Source: Actinoallomurus bryophytorum (GTDB lineage: Bacteria; Actinomycetota; Actinomycetes; Streptosporangiales; Streptosporangiaceae). Taken from it: a stretch of 64,000 nucleotides of DNA. A program made the position numbers and the translations under genes. The notes under the pieces were generated by a model. The model was not told the DNA's origin. It made no database searches and worked only from the letters and a program-made list of their open reading frames with translations. Where the stretch lies: assembly GCF_006716425.1 (NCBI RefSeq), contig NZ_VFOZ01000003.1, positions 310,001 to 374,000 of the forward strand, written 5' to 3'. Shown here piece after piece: positions 34,392-44,446 of the stretch. How positions within the stretch are numbered: position 1 is the stretch's first letter; each line of letters starts with the position of its first letter.

Positions 34392-35285
34392 CTAGCGGGA
34401 CTCCGCGGCGATGCGCAGTCCCAGGCCCACCAGGACGACTCCGGAAAGCTGTTCGACACGACGGCGTACCGAAGGCCGTGCGAACGCACGTCCGGCTCGG
34501 CCTGCCAGCCAGATCAGGCTCAGGTACCAGATCATGTCGATCAGTGCCCAGATCAGCGAGAGCACGACCAGGACCGGCAACACCCGCGCGCCGTCCGGGA
34601 CGAACTGAGGGAGGAACGACACTGCGAACACGCCCGCCTTGGGATTGGCGAGGTTGGTGAGCAGCCCCAGCCGGTACGCCCGCCATCGCGACTCCGCCGG
34701 CATCGATACCTTCTCCGCCGCACCCGTACCGGCTGTGCTGGCCGCCACACCCGTGGTGGTCATGGCTGTGGTGTCGTCGGCCGGGGTGTCGGCTAGATCG
34801 CTCGCGCTGGCCGCGTCAGGCGCGTTCGCCGTGCCGTCCGCAGCAGCCGGGTCGGCCAGGTCGGCCGCGTCGGCCATAGTGGCCGTGGTGGCCTCTTCGG
34901 CCGTGATGGACGGACCGGTCTGAGTGACCGTGCCGGCCGAACTGATCGCGTCGGCCGGGGATGCCGGGGTAGGGGTGGTCGCCTCGGCGTTCGCGCGTCG
35001 CGATCGCCACAAGGACCGGGCGCCCATCGACACCAGGAACACCGCGCCCGCGATCCGCATCGTGTCGTAGGCGATTCTCGAGGCGAGCAGCAGCGCGGAC
35101 AGACCCAACGCCGCGGACAGGCCCCACAGCACGACGCCCGACTCGTTGCCGAGCATCGCCGCCACGCCCGCGCGCCTGCCCGAGCTCATCGACTTCCGGA
35201 CGACGACGGCCGTACTCGGGCCCGGCACCAGAGCGACGATGACGGCCGCACCAGCGAACGCGACGAGGGTCTCCAACATCCCCAT
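34392..35285 (-). CDS. LysE/RhtB family exporter with a large inserted loop
   Basis: A 297-residue exporter, against about 205-215 for the family. Residues 1-97 carry the first helices (LVAFAGAAVIVALVPGPSTAVVVRKSMSSG, the LysE signature PGP). Residues about 98-197 are an Ala/Thr/Asp/Pro-rich low-complexity loop (for example ATTPTPASPADAIS and ADLADPAAADGTANA). The rest is normal (RLGLLTNLANPKAGVFAVSFLPQF and the final helices). It likely exports amino acids. GGGAGGGG precedes the ATG at 35285. Confidence 0.88.
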   Translation of the reverse strand: MGMLETLVAFAGAAVIVALVPGPSTAVVVRKSMSSGRRAGVAAMLGNESGVVLWGLSAALGLSALLLASRIAYDTMRIAGAVFLVSMGARSLWRSRRANAEATTPTPASPADAISSAGTVTQTGPSITAEEATTATMADAADLADPAAADGTANAPDAASASDLADTPADDTTAMTTTGVAASTAGTGAAEKVSMPAESRWRAYRLGLLTNLANPKAGVFAVSFLPQFVPDGARVLPVLVVLSLIWALIDMIWYLSLIWLAGRAGRAFARPSVRRRVEQLSGVVLVGLGLRIAAESR

Positions 35286-36008
35286 ATGCTGACCGCCCCT
35301 CCCCCGCCCGGCAACCGACTTAACCCGCCGCACCCGGCCACCCGCAGGCTGCCGACCGAGTGACCGGCGATCGCGGCGCACCCGCCCAGCCGGACCCGAC
35401 CAGGACGAACACTGCGGCGCATAAGGTCGGCCACGAGCAACACAACCGTGGGCCGCCCAGGGTCCGTCTCAAAGTCATGCTGTTGCCGTCTGGCGCCGCC
35501 AGGGTCGCGCCACACGGCGTTATCCACAGAACCCCGCTCTACTTCCACCCACCACTCCCCCCGCTGGACAATGAAAGTGGGATGGCACCCCCGGGCGGGA
35601 GGGCTCCAGGACAGGAGGGCTCCAGGACAGGAGGGCTCCAGGACAGGAGGGCTCCAGGACAGGCCCCGGCCCACACAGTGCCCGGCCCAGACAGGTGGGC
35701 TCCAGACCGAGCGGGACCCAGTTCGAGCGGGACCCAGTTCGAGCGGGACCCAGTTCGAGCGGAGCCCAGTCCGAGCGGAGCCCAGTCCGAGCGGAGCCCA
35801 GTCCGAAAACTTCGAGACAGGCGGTGGGAGCCTCAATGCACCACCCCAGACCCCGCCCGGACCGCACGGCCCCGCCGCCTGCCCCTGCGAGCGATCGCGT
35901 GAGCGCCGGCCACGCGACGACCTCGCCCCCGCACGCGTACGGTGACTCGGCCAGCCCGCCCCCGGCCACACAACCCCCGGCCGGCAGGCGCCGACCCGGA
36001 CCGTACGG
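35286..36008. other. gap between the LysE and kinase-like genes, holding a decayed mobile repeat
   Basis: No protein gene is supported in these 723 bases. The middle half (35461-35823) is a decayed copy of the miniature element described separately; the flanks (35286-35460 and 35824-36008) show no recognisable feature apart from the two divergent ribosome sites. Confidence 0.6.
35461..35823. mobile_element. decayed copy of a miniature inverted-repeat element with 16-bp VNTRs
   Basis: Homologous to the element at 49576-49826. The ends are degenerate terminal repeats (GGTCCGTCTC left, GAGACAGGCG right). Shared inner parts are TCATGCTGTTGCCG, a 31-bp identical block at 35520-35550 starting with TTATCCACA, and GGGATGGCACCCCCGGG. 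To the right lie two 16-bp tandem arrays: about four units of GGCTCCAGGACAGGAG (35598-35662) and six units of AGCGGGACCCAGTTCG or its variant AGCGGAGCCCAGTCCG (about 35706-35806). No clear target duplication remains. Confidence 0.75.
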
Positions 36009-37007
36009 GTGAGCGGGCATGCCGCGCGCCTGGCCGCCTACACCGCCGTGGGCAGGCGCCTGGCGCGGTTGAGTGACCGTCGGCTCGGCCGGGCGGTGGC
36101 GGCCGCGGCTCCGCTCGGGTCCGGCATCGGTGGCCGGTCGGCGGAGCTGGACGTCGCGGGGCGGCGCGTCTTCGTCAAGCGGATCCCCCTGACCGGCGTC
36201 GAGCTGGACAACGCGCGTTCGACGGCGAATCTGTTCGGGCTGCCGATGTTCTACCACTACGGCGTGGGATCGGCCGGGTTCGGCGCCTGGCGTGAGCTGG
36301 CCGTGCACACCATGACCACCGGCTGGGTTCTCGGGGACGCCTATCCGGGCTTCCCGCTGATGTACCACTGGCGGGTCCTGCCCGATTCGCCTCCCGAGGG
36401 GTTCGCGGAGGAGTTCGGCGGCATCGGCGGGGCCGTCGCGTACTGGGAGGGCTCGACGGCGGTACGCGAGCGGCTCGAGGCCATCGGAAGGTCCTCGTCC
36501 AGCCTGGTGCTGTTCCTGGAGCACCTGCCACAGACCCTCGCCGCGTGGCTGGACGGCCACGAACACGCCGCACCCCGGGTGGAGCGGGCCCTGGCGCGCG
36601 GAGCCACCTTCATGAGGTCTCGGGGGCTCGTCCACTTCGACGCCCACTTCGGCAACGTGCTGACCGACGGCCGCCGGCTCTACTTCGCCGACTTCGGGCT
36701 CGCCCTGAGTGACGCCTTCGAGCTTTCCGCGCGCGAGGCGGGGTTCCTGTCCGCTCACCTCACCTACGACCGCCGCCTCACCGCGAGTCAGCTGCTGCGC
36801 CACCTTCTCGCGCGTACCGAGCCCGAAGTGTCCCTGCGGGAGTGGACCGCGGGCGGGCGGCCCGGCGGTCTACGGTCCGAGATCGCCGCGATCATCGACC
36901 GGCACGCACGGCCCACGCTCGTCCTGGACGGGTTCCACCGCCGGCTGCTCACCGAGAGCAGGCGCACGCCCTTCCCCGCCGCCGAGATCGAGGCGGCCAC
37001 GGACTGA
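36009..37007 (+). CDS. protein-kinase-like phosphotransferase
   Basis: A 332-residue protein with a kinase-like core in the C-terminal half: GLVHFDAHFGNVLTDGR is the catalytic loop HxDxxxxN and LYFADFGLALS is the metal-binding DFG. The N-terminal lobe has RRVFVKRIPLTGVEL, with a lysine in the usual VFVKR place. The order fits aminoglycoside/choline kinase-like or small-molecule kinases and not classical Ser/Thr kinases. The substrate is unknown. The start is GTG 36009; there is no strong ribosome site. It converges on a pseudokinase-like membrane protein gene. Confidence 0.75.
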   Translation: MSGHAARLAAYTAVGRRLARLSDRRLGRAVAAAAPLGSGIGGRSAELDVAGRRVFVKRIPLTGVELDNARSTANLFGLPMFYHYGVGSAGFGAWRELAVHTMTTGWVLGDAYPGFPLMYHWRVLPDSPPEGFAEEFGGIGGAVAYWEGSTAVRERLEAIGRSSSSLVLFLEHLPQTLAAWLDGHEHAAPRVERALARGATFMRSRGLVHFDAHFGNVLTDGRRLYFADFGLALSDAFELSAREAGFLSAHLTYDRRLTASQLLRHLLARTEPEVSLREWTAGGRPGGLRSEIAAIIDRHARPTLVLDGFHRRLLTESRRTPFPAAEIEAATD

Positions 37008-37009
37008 GA

Positions 37010-37777
37010 TCAGCCCGCGGGGGCGGGCCTCGCGCGCACCGCCGGGTTCACCGTGCCGTCGCCGTCGCTCGGGCTCACGCGGGGCTGCGAAGGCTTGGAC
37101 GGTCCCGGTGTCGGCGTCAGCTCCGACGGCGGCGGAGGCGGAAGGACCGGGGCCGTCGTCGGAATGTCGGTGGGCACGGGCGGCTTCGGGTCGGACGGCT
37201 CGCAGGAGAACAGCAGGAGTACGAGCAGGGCCAGCAGCACCAGCAGCGCGGCCAGCGACGCGACCGCAGTGGCCAGGCCCCGGCTGTCGTTGCGCGGCGC
37301 GGTAACCTCCGGGGGGCGCTCGACGTGCAGCGCGGGGCCTTTCGGGCCGGACACCCAGTACTGCTGGAAGCTCGGGCCGCCGCGCCGCCGGCGGCTCATC
37401 CCCCAGCCGCGTTCGAGCAGGACCGGCCGCAGAAACCGCTCCGCGCCCGGACGGTCCTGCGCGTGCGCGGTGGCCACCCACGGCGCGGCCGTCTCCGGCA
37501 TCGCGGCCACCACCGGTGACGGATCACCCGGTGAGGGAGCGGGCGGGTTACGGGGGAACGCACTCACCCGTGGCGCCTCGGCGGACACGGCCGCGCGGAA
37601 CCGGTCGCGTGCCGCCGCGTCGCCGGCCGCCGCCGTCGTCAGCAGCGCCACCTCCACCGGACGGCCCTGCGGGTCGGCGCCCAGGTAGACGATGCCGGCC
37701 GCGGACTCGTGCAACCGCGACTCAAGCCGGAACGGCCCGAGCTCCGCGGGGTCCCCGAACTGCAGCGGCTTCGGCAT
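37010..37777 (-). CDS. membrane protein with a degenerate kinase N-lobe
   Basis: A 255-residue protein. Residues 1-45 (FGDPAELGPFRLESRLHESAAGIVYLGADPQGRPVEVALL) match the start of an actinobacterial Ser/Thr kinase N-lobe, but the glycine-rich loop is degraded and the VAVK lysine is lost (EVALL). No catalytic loop follows. A hydrophobic helix at about residues 180-205 (GLATAVASLAALLVLLALLV) precedes a proline-rich outer tail (PPVPTDIPTTAPVLPPPPPS). It may be a sensor or scaffold with a pseudokinase cap. Start ATG 37777 is taken from the kinase-like beginning; an upstream ATG at 37861 adds a poor extension. Confidence 0.7.
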   Translation of the reverse strand: MPKPLQFGDPAELGPFRLESRLHESAAGIVYLGADPQGRPVEVALLTTAAAGDAAARDRFRAAVSAEAPRVSAFPRNPPAPSPGDPSPVVAAMPETAAPWVATAHAQDRPGAERFLRPVLLERGWGMSRRRRGGPSFQQYWVSGPKGPALHVERPPEVTAPRNDSRGLATAVASLAALLVLLALLVLLLFSCEPSDPKPPVPTDIPTTAPVLPPPPPSELTPTPGPSKPSQPRVSPSDGDGTVNPAVRARPAPAG

Positions 37778-37923
37778 GTGCGGCCCTGACCTCCCATCGC
37801 CGCCGGCCTGCCTGCCGGTGAGATACAGGCCTGGCGCGCGACACACTAACAGCCTCGCCACACAGCGCCCGTTCAGCCGAATCGCATAAGGTCATTGACG
37901 TTGGCGCTGCACGGACCCTGACC

Positions 37924-38936
<1,013 letters not shown>

Positions 38937-38940
<4 letters not shown>

Positions 38941-39902
38941 GACGAGCGGGACGGCCGGACAAGCTCAGCACGCTCACTCCGGAGCATTCGCTGAAACGGC
39001 TGGAGCTCACCGTCACCCGTCGCCTCGACGGGCTGCTGCACGGCGAGCACCTCGGCATGCTCCCCGGCCCCGGCAGCGACCTGGCCGAGGCGCGCCTCTA
39101 CCAGCCGGGCGAGGACGACGTACGCCACATGGACTGGGCCGTCACCGCCCGCACCACCGTGCCGCACGTACGCGACCTGATCGCCGACCACGAGCTGGAG
39201 ACCTGGGCGCTGGCCGACATGTCCTCCAGCATGGACTTCGGCACCGCGCTGATGGAAAAACGCGACCTCGTCGTCGCCGCGCTCGCCGCGATCGGTTTCC
39301 TGACCACGAGGCTCGGCGACCGTCTCGGCGCCTACATCCTGCATGACAGCGGCGTGCGCCGCTGGCCCGCCCGTACCGGGCGCGTCGCGATGTACGCGCT
39401 GCTGCAGGCGCTCCTGGACTCCCCGCGCAGCACCCAGGTGCACCGGGGGCCACCGCTCGCCTCGGCGCTCGACGGCCTGGCCCGCAGCCAGCTCAAGCGC
39501 GGCCTCCGCGTCGTCATCTCCGACTTTCTGGACCACCGGCAGACCCCGGACGGCGAGCTCGCCTGGGAGTCACCGCTGCGGCGGCTCGCCGCACGCCACC
39601 AGGTGATCGCCGTTGAGATCATCGACCCGCGTGAGCTCGACCTGCCCGACATCGGCCCGGTGATGATGACCGACCCGGAGACCGGCGAGGTCCGTGAGAT
39701 CATCTTGACGGCCAAGGTACGCGCCGTGTACGCGGCGGCCGCCGAGGCGCAGCGCACGCGTACGCGTGAGGCGATCCGCCGCTGCGGTGTGTCCCACCTC
39801 GTCCTGCGCACCGACCGTGACTGGGTCAACGACGTCGCGCGGTTCGCGCTGCGGCAGCGCCGCGTCGCGGGCCGGGCCCGCCCACAGGGGAGCCGCACAT
39901 GA
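38937..39902 (+). CDS. DUF58 domain protein
   Basis: A 321-residue DUF58 protein starting MRRAGRPDKLSTLTPEHS. It shows GEHLGMLPGPGSDLAEARLYQPGEDDVRHMDWAVTART, the DUF58 signature, then a VWA-like fold with ADMSSSMDFG (a MIDAS-like DxSxS) and VISDFLD. Partner of MoxR ATPases. The stop overlaps the start of a 23-codon reading frame. Confidence 0.93.
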
Positions 39903-39970
39903 CCGAGCGCAGCGAGGGAACCGGCGAACACAGTCCCCTGGCCGCCCCACCGGCGGAGGCGCTCACATGA
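39899..39970 (+). CDS. 23-codon ORF bridging DUF58 and VWA genes
   Basis: MTERSEGTGEHSPLAAPPAEALT begins at an ATGA overlap with the DUF58 stop and ends at a TGA that overlaps the VWA start (ATGA at 39967). It is too short to be a known domain and may only serve to carry ribosomes from one gene to the next, or be the remnant of a longer gene such as the DUF4381-like gene that sits here in related operons. Confidence 0.4.
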   Translation: MTERSEGTGEHSPLAAPPAEALT

Positions 39971-40914
39971 CCTTCCTGTCACCGGGCCGCCTGTGGCTGC
40001 TCGTCCTCGTCCCCGTCCTCATCGGCGTGTACCTGCTGATGCAGACGCGGCGCAAGCAGGCCGCGGTCCGGTTCACCAACCTCGCGCTGCTGTCCCAGAT
40101 CGCCCCGCGCAATCCGGGCTGGCGCCGGCACTTCGCGGCGCTCCTGTTCCTGCTGTCGATCGTCTTGATGACCGTCGGGTTCGCCCGGCCGGCCAAGCCG
40201 GTGAAGGTCCCCCGCGAACGCGCCACCATCATCGTCGCGATCGACACGTCGCTGTCCATGAAGGCGACCGACGTCACCCCCAGCCGCCTCGACGCGGCCA
40301 AGGCCGCCGCCAAGAAGTTCGTCCAGGACCTGCCGATCCGCTTCAACGTCGGCCTCGTCAGCTTCTCCGGCAGCGCCTCCGCCGTGGTCGCGCCGACCTT
40401 CGACCGCGAGGCGGTCGGCCACGCCATCGACGGCCTGCAGCTCGGCAAGGGCACCGCCATCGGCGAGGCGGTCTTCACCTCGCTGCAGTCCATCCGCTCC
40501 TTCGACGCCCGCGCCAACGAGGACCCGCCGCCGTCCCACGTCGTGCTCCTGTCCGACGGCGACAACCAGAGCGGCCGGTCGGTGACCGAGGCCGCCGACG
40601 CGGCGCGCGCCGCGAAGGTCCCGGTCTCCACGATCGCGTTCGGCACTCCGTACGGCGTCGTCGACATCGACGGTGAGACCGTCCCCGTACAGGTCAACAA
40701 GGCCACCTTGCGCAACCTCGCCGAGGACACCTCCGGCAAGCCGTACGAGGCGCAGGCCGGTACGGAGCTGTCAGAGGTCTACAAGCACATCGGCAGCTCG
40801 CTGGGGTACCGCATCGAACGCCAGGAGGCGGCCTCGCAGTGGATCCTGGTCGCGCTGCTGTTCGCCCTCGCCGCGGGAGGCTTCTCGCTGGTGTGGTTCC
40901 AGCGGCTGCCCTGA
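39967..40914 (+). CDS. VWA domain membrane protein (BatA-like)
   Basis: A 315-residue BatA-type protein: two N-terminal helices (LWLLVLVPVLIGVYLL and FAALLFLLSIVLMTVGF), a VWA domain with MIDAS DTSLSMKATDV, SFSGSA and LLSDGDNQSG, and a C-terminal helix (ILVALLFALAAGGFSLVWF). It probably works with MoxR and DUF58 in a complex at the membrane. Last gene of the operon here; a second VWA gene, often present, is absent. Confidence 0.93.
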   Translation: MTFLSPGRLWLLVLVPVLIGVYLLMQTRRKQAAVRFTNLALLSQIAPRNPGWRRHFAALLFLLSIVLMTVGFARPAKPVKVPRERATIIVAIDTSLSMKATDVTPSRLDAAKAAAKKFVQDLPIRFNVGLVSFSGSASAVVAPTFDREAVGHAIDGLQLGKGTAIGEAVFTSLQSIRSFDARANEDPPPSHVVLLSDGDNQSGRSVTEAADAARAAKVPVSTIAFGTPYGVVDIDGETVPVQVNKATLRNLAEDTSGKPYEAQAGTELSEVYKHIGSSLGYRIERQEAASQWILVALLFALAAGGFSLVWFQRLP

Positions 40915-40952
40915 CGGCGTACGGCACGTGCCGGCGGTGACCCGCCCGGGGA

Positions 40953-41402
40953 TCAGCGGCGCGACGCCGGGCGTACGCCGCGCGCGACGTACCCGATGAT
41001 GCCGAGCAGGACCAGCACGCCGAGACCGTCGCTCAGCCCCTCCCAGAGGCTGCCGAACAGGCCGTCGCCGCTGAGGAACAGGAACGACGCGAAGACGGTC
41101 GCCGCCGTCCCCGCCGCCGGTATCAGGGCGTAGGACCACGGGTGCTGCTGCGCCCACGCCCGCGTACGGTCATAGCCGCGCCGCAGCAGGGCCCCGCCGG
41201 CGCCGATGAGGAAGAAGATCGCGAGGCCGAACGACAGTGGCCCGGCCACGGTCAGATGCCCGCCCAGCAGATGGAGCGCGAGGTCGAGGCCGCCCGCCAC
41301 CGCTCCCCCGGCCAGCGCGGTGGCCCACGGGCCCTGCGAGGCCGCCGACATGGCGATCCAGGTCGACTCCGAGCGGCGGGGCACATCCGGTTGATACGTC
41401 AT
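40953..41402 (-). CDS. small multi-pass membrane protein
   Basis: A 149-residue protein with about four hydrophobic helices (WATALAGGAVAGGLDLALHLLGG, SFGLAIFFLIGAGGALL, YALIPAAGTAATVFASFLFL, GLGVLVLLGIIGYVA). Start MTYQPDVPRRSES at 41402. No family recognised. Convergent with the VWA gene. Confidence 0.7.
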   Translation of the reverse strand: MTYQPDVPRRSESTWIAMSAASQGPWATALAGGAVAGGLDLALHLLGGHLTVAGPLSFGLAIFFLIGAGGALLRRGYDRTRAWAQQHPWSYALIPAAGTAATVFASFLFLSGDGLFGSLWEGLSDGLGVLVLLGIIGYVARGVRPASRR

Positions 41403-41527
41403 ATCTTGATGATGCTGTGCCGGGCACCGGAAAGCCATCAGGGATTCCCCCGAGTCGTCCCTGAGGCTGCCCCCAGTCGACGGTCCCGCCGCCGGCCGGG
41501 GCCGTCTCGCCCGCCGCGGCGAACGCC

Positions 41528-42961
41528 CTACCGCGGTGCCTGGAAACCGCCGATCGTCTGCTCGAGCAGTTCGGCCAGCCGCAGCGGGGTGCGGTCCTCG
41601 AACATCGGACCGATGAGCTGCACTCCCACCGGCAGGCCCTCGGGGGACCGGCCCACCGGTATCGCGGTGGCGGGCAGGCCGGGCATGGTGGCCAGACCGG
41701 CCCAGACGAGCTGGTCGAAGTAGGGGTACTCGACGCCGTCGATGTCGATCCGGCGTTCCAGCAGATCGGGGTGGTGGTCGTGCGGGAACGCGGGAGTCGG
41801 CGTGATCGGGCACACCACGGCATCGAACTCGGCGAACAGCCGCCGCCAGCCGTGGCGGTGGAGCTCGCGGCGGTTGTTCGCCTCGATCCAGTCCCGGTGA
41901 CTGAACGCCATGGCGCGCAGCCGCACGGCGTCAAGACTCTGGTCGTCCGCGCTCCGTCCGGCGGCGCGGGTCCGCATGGGAAAACGCGCGACGGAGCCCG
42001 AAATCAGCAACTGCATGTAGAGCGTCGCGGCTTCGGTCAGATCGGGCAGCAGCGGACTGTGCCGTTCGACGCGGGCGCCGCCGCCGGCAAGCGCGCCGGC
42101 CACCCGGTTCACGCCCACCCGCACGGCGGACCCGCTCGGAATGAGCGGATGCTCCTCGAGGACCAGGACACGGAAGTCGCCGAGGCGCTCGTGGCGCGCG
42201 GGCGGCAGCGTCAGGTCGTACGCCACGCCGAGCGTCAGCGGGTCCGGGCCGGCCATGACATCGAGCAGGAGCGTGAGGTCGCGGGCGGTGCGGGCCATCG
42301 GACCGACGACGGCGAGGTCGAGGTCGGCCGGCAATGGCGGCCCAGGCGGCGCGACCATGCCGCGGGTCGCCGCCAGCCCGAGCGTCGGCTTGTGCGCGTA
42401 GACGCCGCAAAAATGCGCGGGGGTGCGCAGCGAACCGGCGAGGTCCGAACCGATGGACAGCGCGCCGAATCCGGACGCCAGCGCCGCCGCCGACCCGCCG
42501 GAGGATCCACCCGGCGTACGGGCGTGATCCCACGGGTTGTTGGTGGTGCCGTGGATCTCGTTGAAGCTCTGGATATCTTGCAGGCCGAGCGGCACATTGG
42601 TCTTACCGAGCACCACCGCGCCCGCGGCCTTGATCCGCGACACCTGTACCGCGTCCTCGGCCGGCATGTGGTTCCGGTGCGGCGGCATGCCCCAGGTCGT
42701 GGGCAGCCCGGCGATGTCGTAGGACTCCTTGACCGTCACCGGAATACCGAGCAACGGCCGATCCTCGCCGCGGGCGCGCGCCTGGTCGGCACCGCGCGCG
42801 GCGGCCCGCGCACGGTCGAAGTCCGGCACACAGATCGCGTTGACCACCTTGTCGTCGCGCTCGATACCGGCGATCGCCTCATCGGTCAGCTCGACCGAGG
42901 TCACCGCACCGGCGCGCAACGCGGCCAAAAGCTGTTCGGCGGCTTGAAAGTTCCATTCCAT
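41528..42961 (-). CDS. amidase (amidase signature family)
   Basis: A 477-residue enzyme with the Ser-cisSer-Lys triad: lysine in IPVTVKESYDI, the GGSSGG box in ARTPGGSSGGSAAALASG and the nucleophile serine in IGSDLAGSLRTPA. C-terminal AIPVGRSPEGLPVGVQLIGP is a further family mark. Hydrolyses an amide of unknown structure in the cytosol. Many close relatives are annotated only as amidases. Confidence 0.93.
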   Translation of the reverse strand: MEWNFQAAEQLLAALRAGAVTSVELTDEAIAGIERDDKVVNAICVPDFDRARAAARGADQARARGEDRPLLGIPVTVKESYDIAGLPTTWGMPPHRNHMPAEDAVQVSRIKAAGAVVLGKTNVPLGLQDIQSFNEIHGTTNNPWDHARTPGGSSGGSAAALASGFGALSIGSDLAGSLRTPAHFCGVYAHKPTLGLAATRGMVAPPGPPLPADLDLAVVGPMARTARDLTLLLDVMAGPDPLTLGVAYDLTLPPARHERLGDFRVLVLEEHPLIPSGSAVRVGVNRVAGALAGGGARVERHSPLLPDLTEAATLYMQLLISGSVARFPMRTRAAGRSADDQSLDAVRLRAMAFSHRDWIEANNRRELHRHGWRRLFAEFDAVVCPITPTPAFPHDHHPDLLERRIDIDGVEYPYFDQLVWAGLATMPGLPATAIPVGRSPEGLPVGVQLIGPMFEDRTPLRLAELLEQTIGGFQAPR

Positions 42962-43225
42962 GAATGCGACCGTATTGGCCTGCCGCAGAGGCCATGAAAT
43001 GCCGCTTCGCGCAACGGAATAGGCGTCTCAATCGCCGCAGCCGATGCAAGGCGTATAGGGGCGGTGATGCTCTTTATGCCGGGCGAATTCTTGGGTGAGC
43101 ACACTTCGACCGTTCTGCGGGACACCGATCGAGATGGAGCCCCGTCGCCCACTCTCGAGGACCGCACACCGCGAAACCCCGTCCGAGGCGGCCGGGGCGC
43201 GTAGCCGCTGGTACGGTCTGCCGAC

Positions 43226-43855
43226 GTGGGAGAGCACTACTTCGCGAAGCAGCCAGGGGCGCAGAGCCGTCCGGGCGCCGTCGACCTCGTCCTGGCCGAT
43301 CTGCACCTGCGGCTGGCGACCGACCGGGGCATGTTCTCCCCCGACCGCGTCGACCTCGGCACCCGCGTGCTGCTCGACACGGTGCCGCCGCCGCCCGCCA
43401 CCGGCGATCTGCTCGACCTCGGCTGCGGGTACGGCCCGATCGCCCTCACCATGGCGAAGCGATCGCCGCAGGCGATCGTGTGGGGCGTGGACGTCAACGA
43501 ACGGGCTCTGGAATGCGGGCGGGCGAACGCCCAGACCGCCGGCCTTGACAATGTAAGGTTCGGCTTGGACGAGGAGATCCCGCCTGCCGTCAGGTTCGCC
43601 GCGATCTGGTCCAACCCGCCGATCCGCGTCGGCAAGCAGGCCCTCCACGAGCTGCTCTCCACCTGGCTGGCCCGCCTGTCCCCCGGCGGCCGCGCCCACC
43701 TCGTCGTACAGAAGAACCTCGGCTCGGACTCCCTGCAACGCTGGCTGGAGAGCCAGGGCTGGCCCACCGAGCGCCTCACCTCACGCGCCGGGTACCGCGT
43801 CCTGGCCGTCGACCCCGCAACCGCGACCGCATCCGAGACCAGGGACACACCGTGA
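43226..43855 (+). CDS. class I SAM-dependent methyltransferase, RsmC/RlmG type
   Basis: A 209-residue methyltransferase with SAM motif I DLLDLGCGYGPIALTMA, post-I WGVDVNERAL and the N-P-P motif IWSNPPIRVGK. NPPxR with this layout is typical for RsmC/RlmG-like guanine N2 methyltransferases of 16S/23S rRNA. Start GTG 43226. Its stop overlaps the start of a TrmH-type gene, so both act on RNA. Confidence 0.9.
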   Translation: MGEHYFAKQPGAQSRPGAVDLVLADLHLRLATDRGMFSPDRVDLGTRVLLDTVPPPPATGDLLDLGCGYGPIALTMAKRSPQAIVWGVDVNERALECGRANAQTAGLDNVRFGLDEEIPPAVRFAAIWSNPPIRVGKQALHELLSTWLARLSPGGRAHLVVQKNLGSDSLQRWLESQGWPTERLTSRAGYRVLAVDPATATASETRDTP

Positions 43856-44394
43856 CCACCGCCGACGCCCGCAGGCAGCTGCGCGCCACCGACGTCAAAC
43901 GGCTCAACCGCGGCTGGCGCCGCCGTACCGAAGGCCGCCTGGGCCTGCTGGTGGAGTCGGTGACACAGCCGTTCAACGTCGGCTCCATCATGCGTTCGGC
44001 GGCGGCGTTCGGCGTCGAGCACCTCTGGCTCGCCGGCAACACCACTCCCCCGACCCATCCGGGCGCCCAGAAGACCGGGCTCGGCACCGAGCGCCTCGTC
44101 CCCTGGGAACCCGCCGTACCGGTGACCGAGGCCGCGCGGGCGGCACGCGAGGCCGGCTTCCGCATCATCGCGCTCGAGCTCACCACCGACGCCGTACCGC
44201 TGCACGAGGCGGCCCTGTCCGGTGACGTGTGCCTGGCCGTCGGCGGAGAGGACCACGGCTGCTCCCCCGCGCTGCTGGAGGCCGCCGACGCGGTCGCCTA
44301 CATCCCCCAGGTCGGCCGAGTCGGCTCTCTCAACGTCGCGGTCGCCACGGCCATCGCCCTCGCCGAGACCCGGCGCCGCGAATGGGCCGGCTGA
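43852..44394 (+). CDS. TrmH (SpoU) family RNA methyltransferase
   Basis: A 180-residue SPOUT 2'-O-methyltransferase: motif 1 VTQPFNVGSIMRSAAAFGVEHL, motif 2 VCLAVGGEDHGCSPALLEAADA and motif 3 IPQVGRVGSLNVAVATAIAL with the SAM-binding knot. TrmH or related tRNA/rRNA specificity cannot be settled. Translationally coupled to the RsmC-like gene. Confidence 0.93.
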   Translation: MTTADARRQLRATDVKRLNRGWRRRTEGRLGLLVESVTQPFNVGSIMRSAAAFGVEHLWLAGNTTPPTHPGAQKTGLGTERLVPWEPAVPVTEAARAAREAGFRIIALELTTDAVPLHEAALSGDVCLAVGGEDHGCSPALLEAADAVAYIPQVGRVGSLNVAVATAIALAETRRREWAG

Positions 44395-44446
44395 CCCGTC
44401 GCCGGCGCCGGGCCGGCCGGGTGCCGGCCGCGGCGGCGGTCCGTGC

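Noticed and set aside
35598-35806. CRISPR-like or coding repeat in the 16-bp arrays
   Set aside because: Repeats are contiguous with no spacers, and a 16-bp unit breaks the reading frame, so neither CRISPR nor protein repeats fit.
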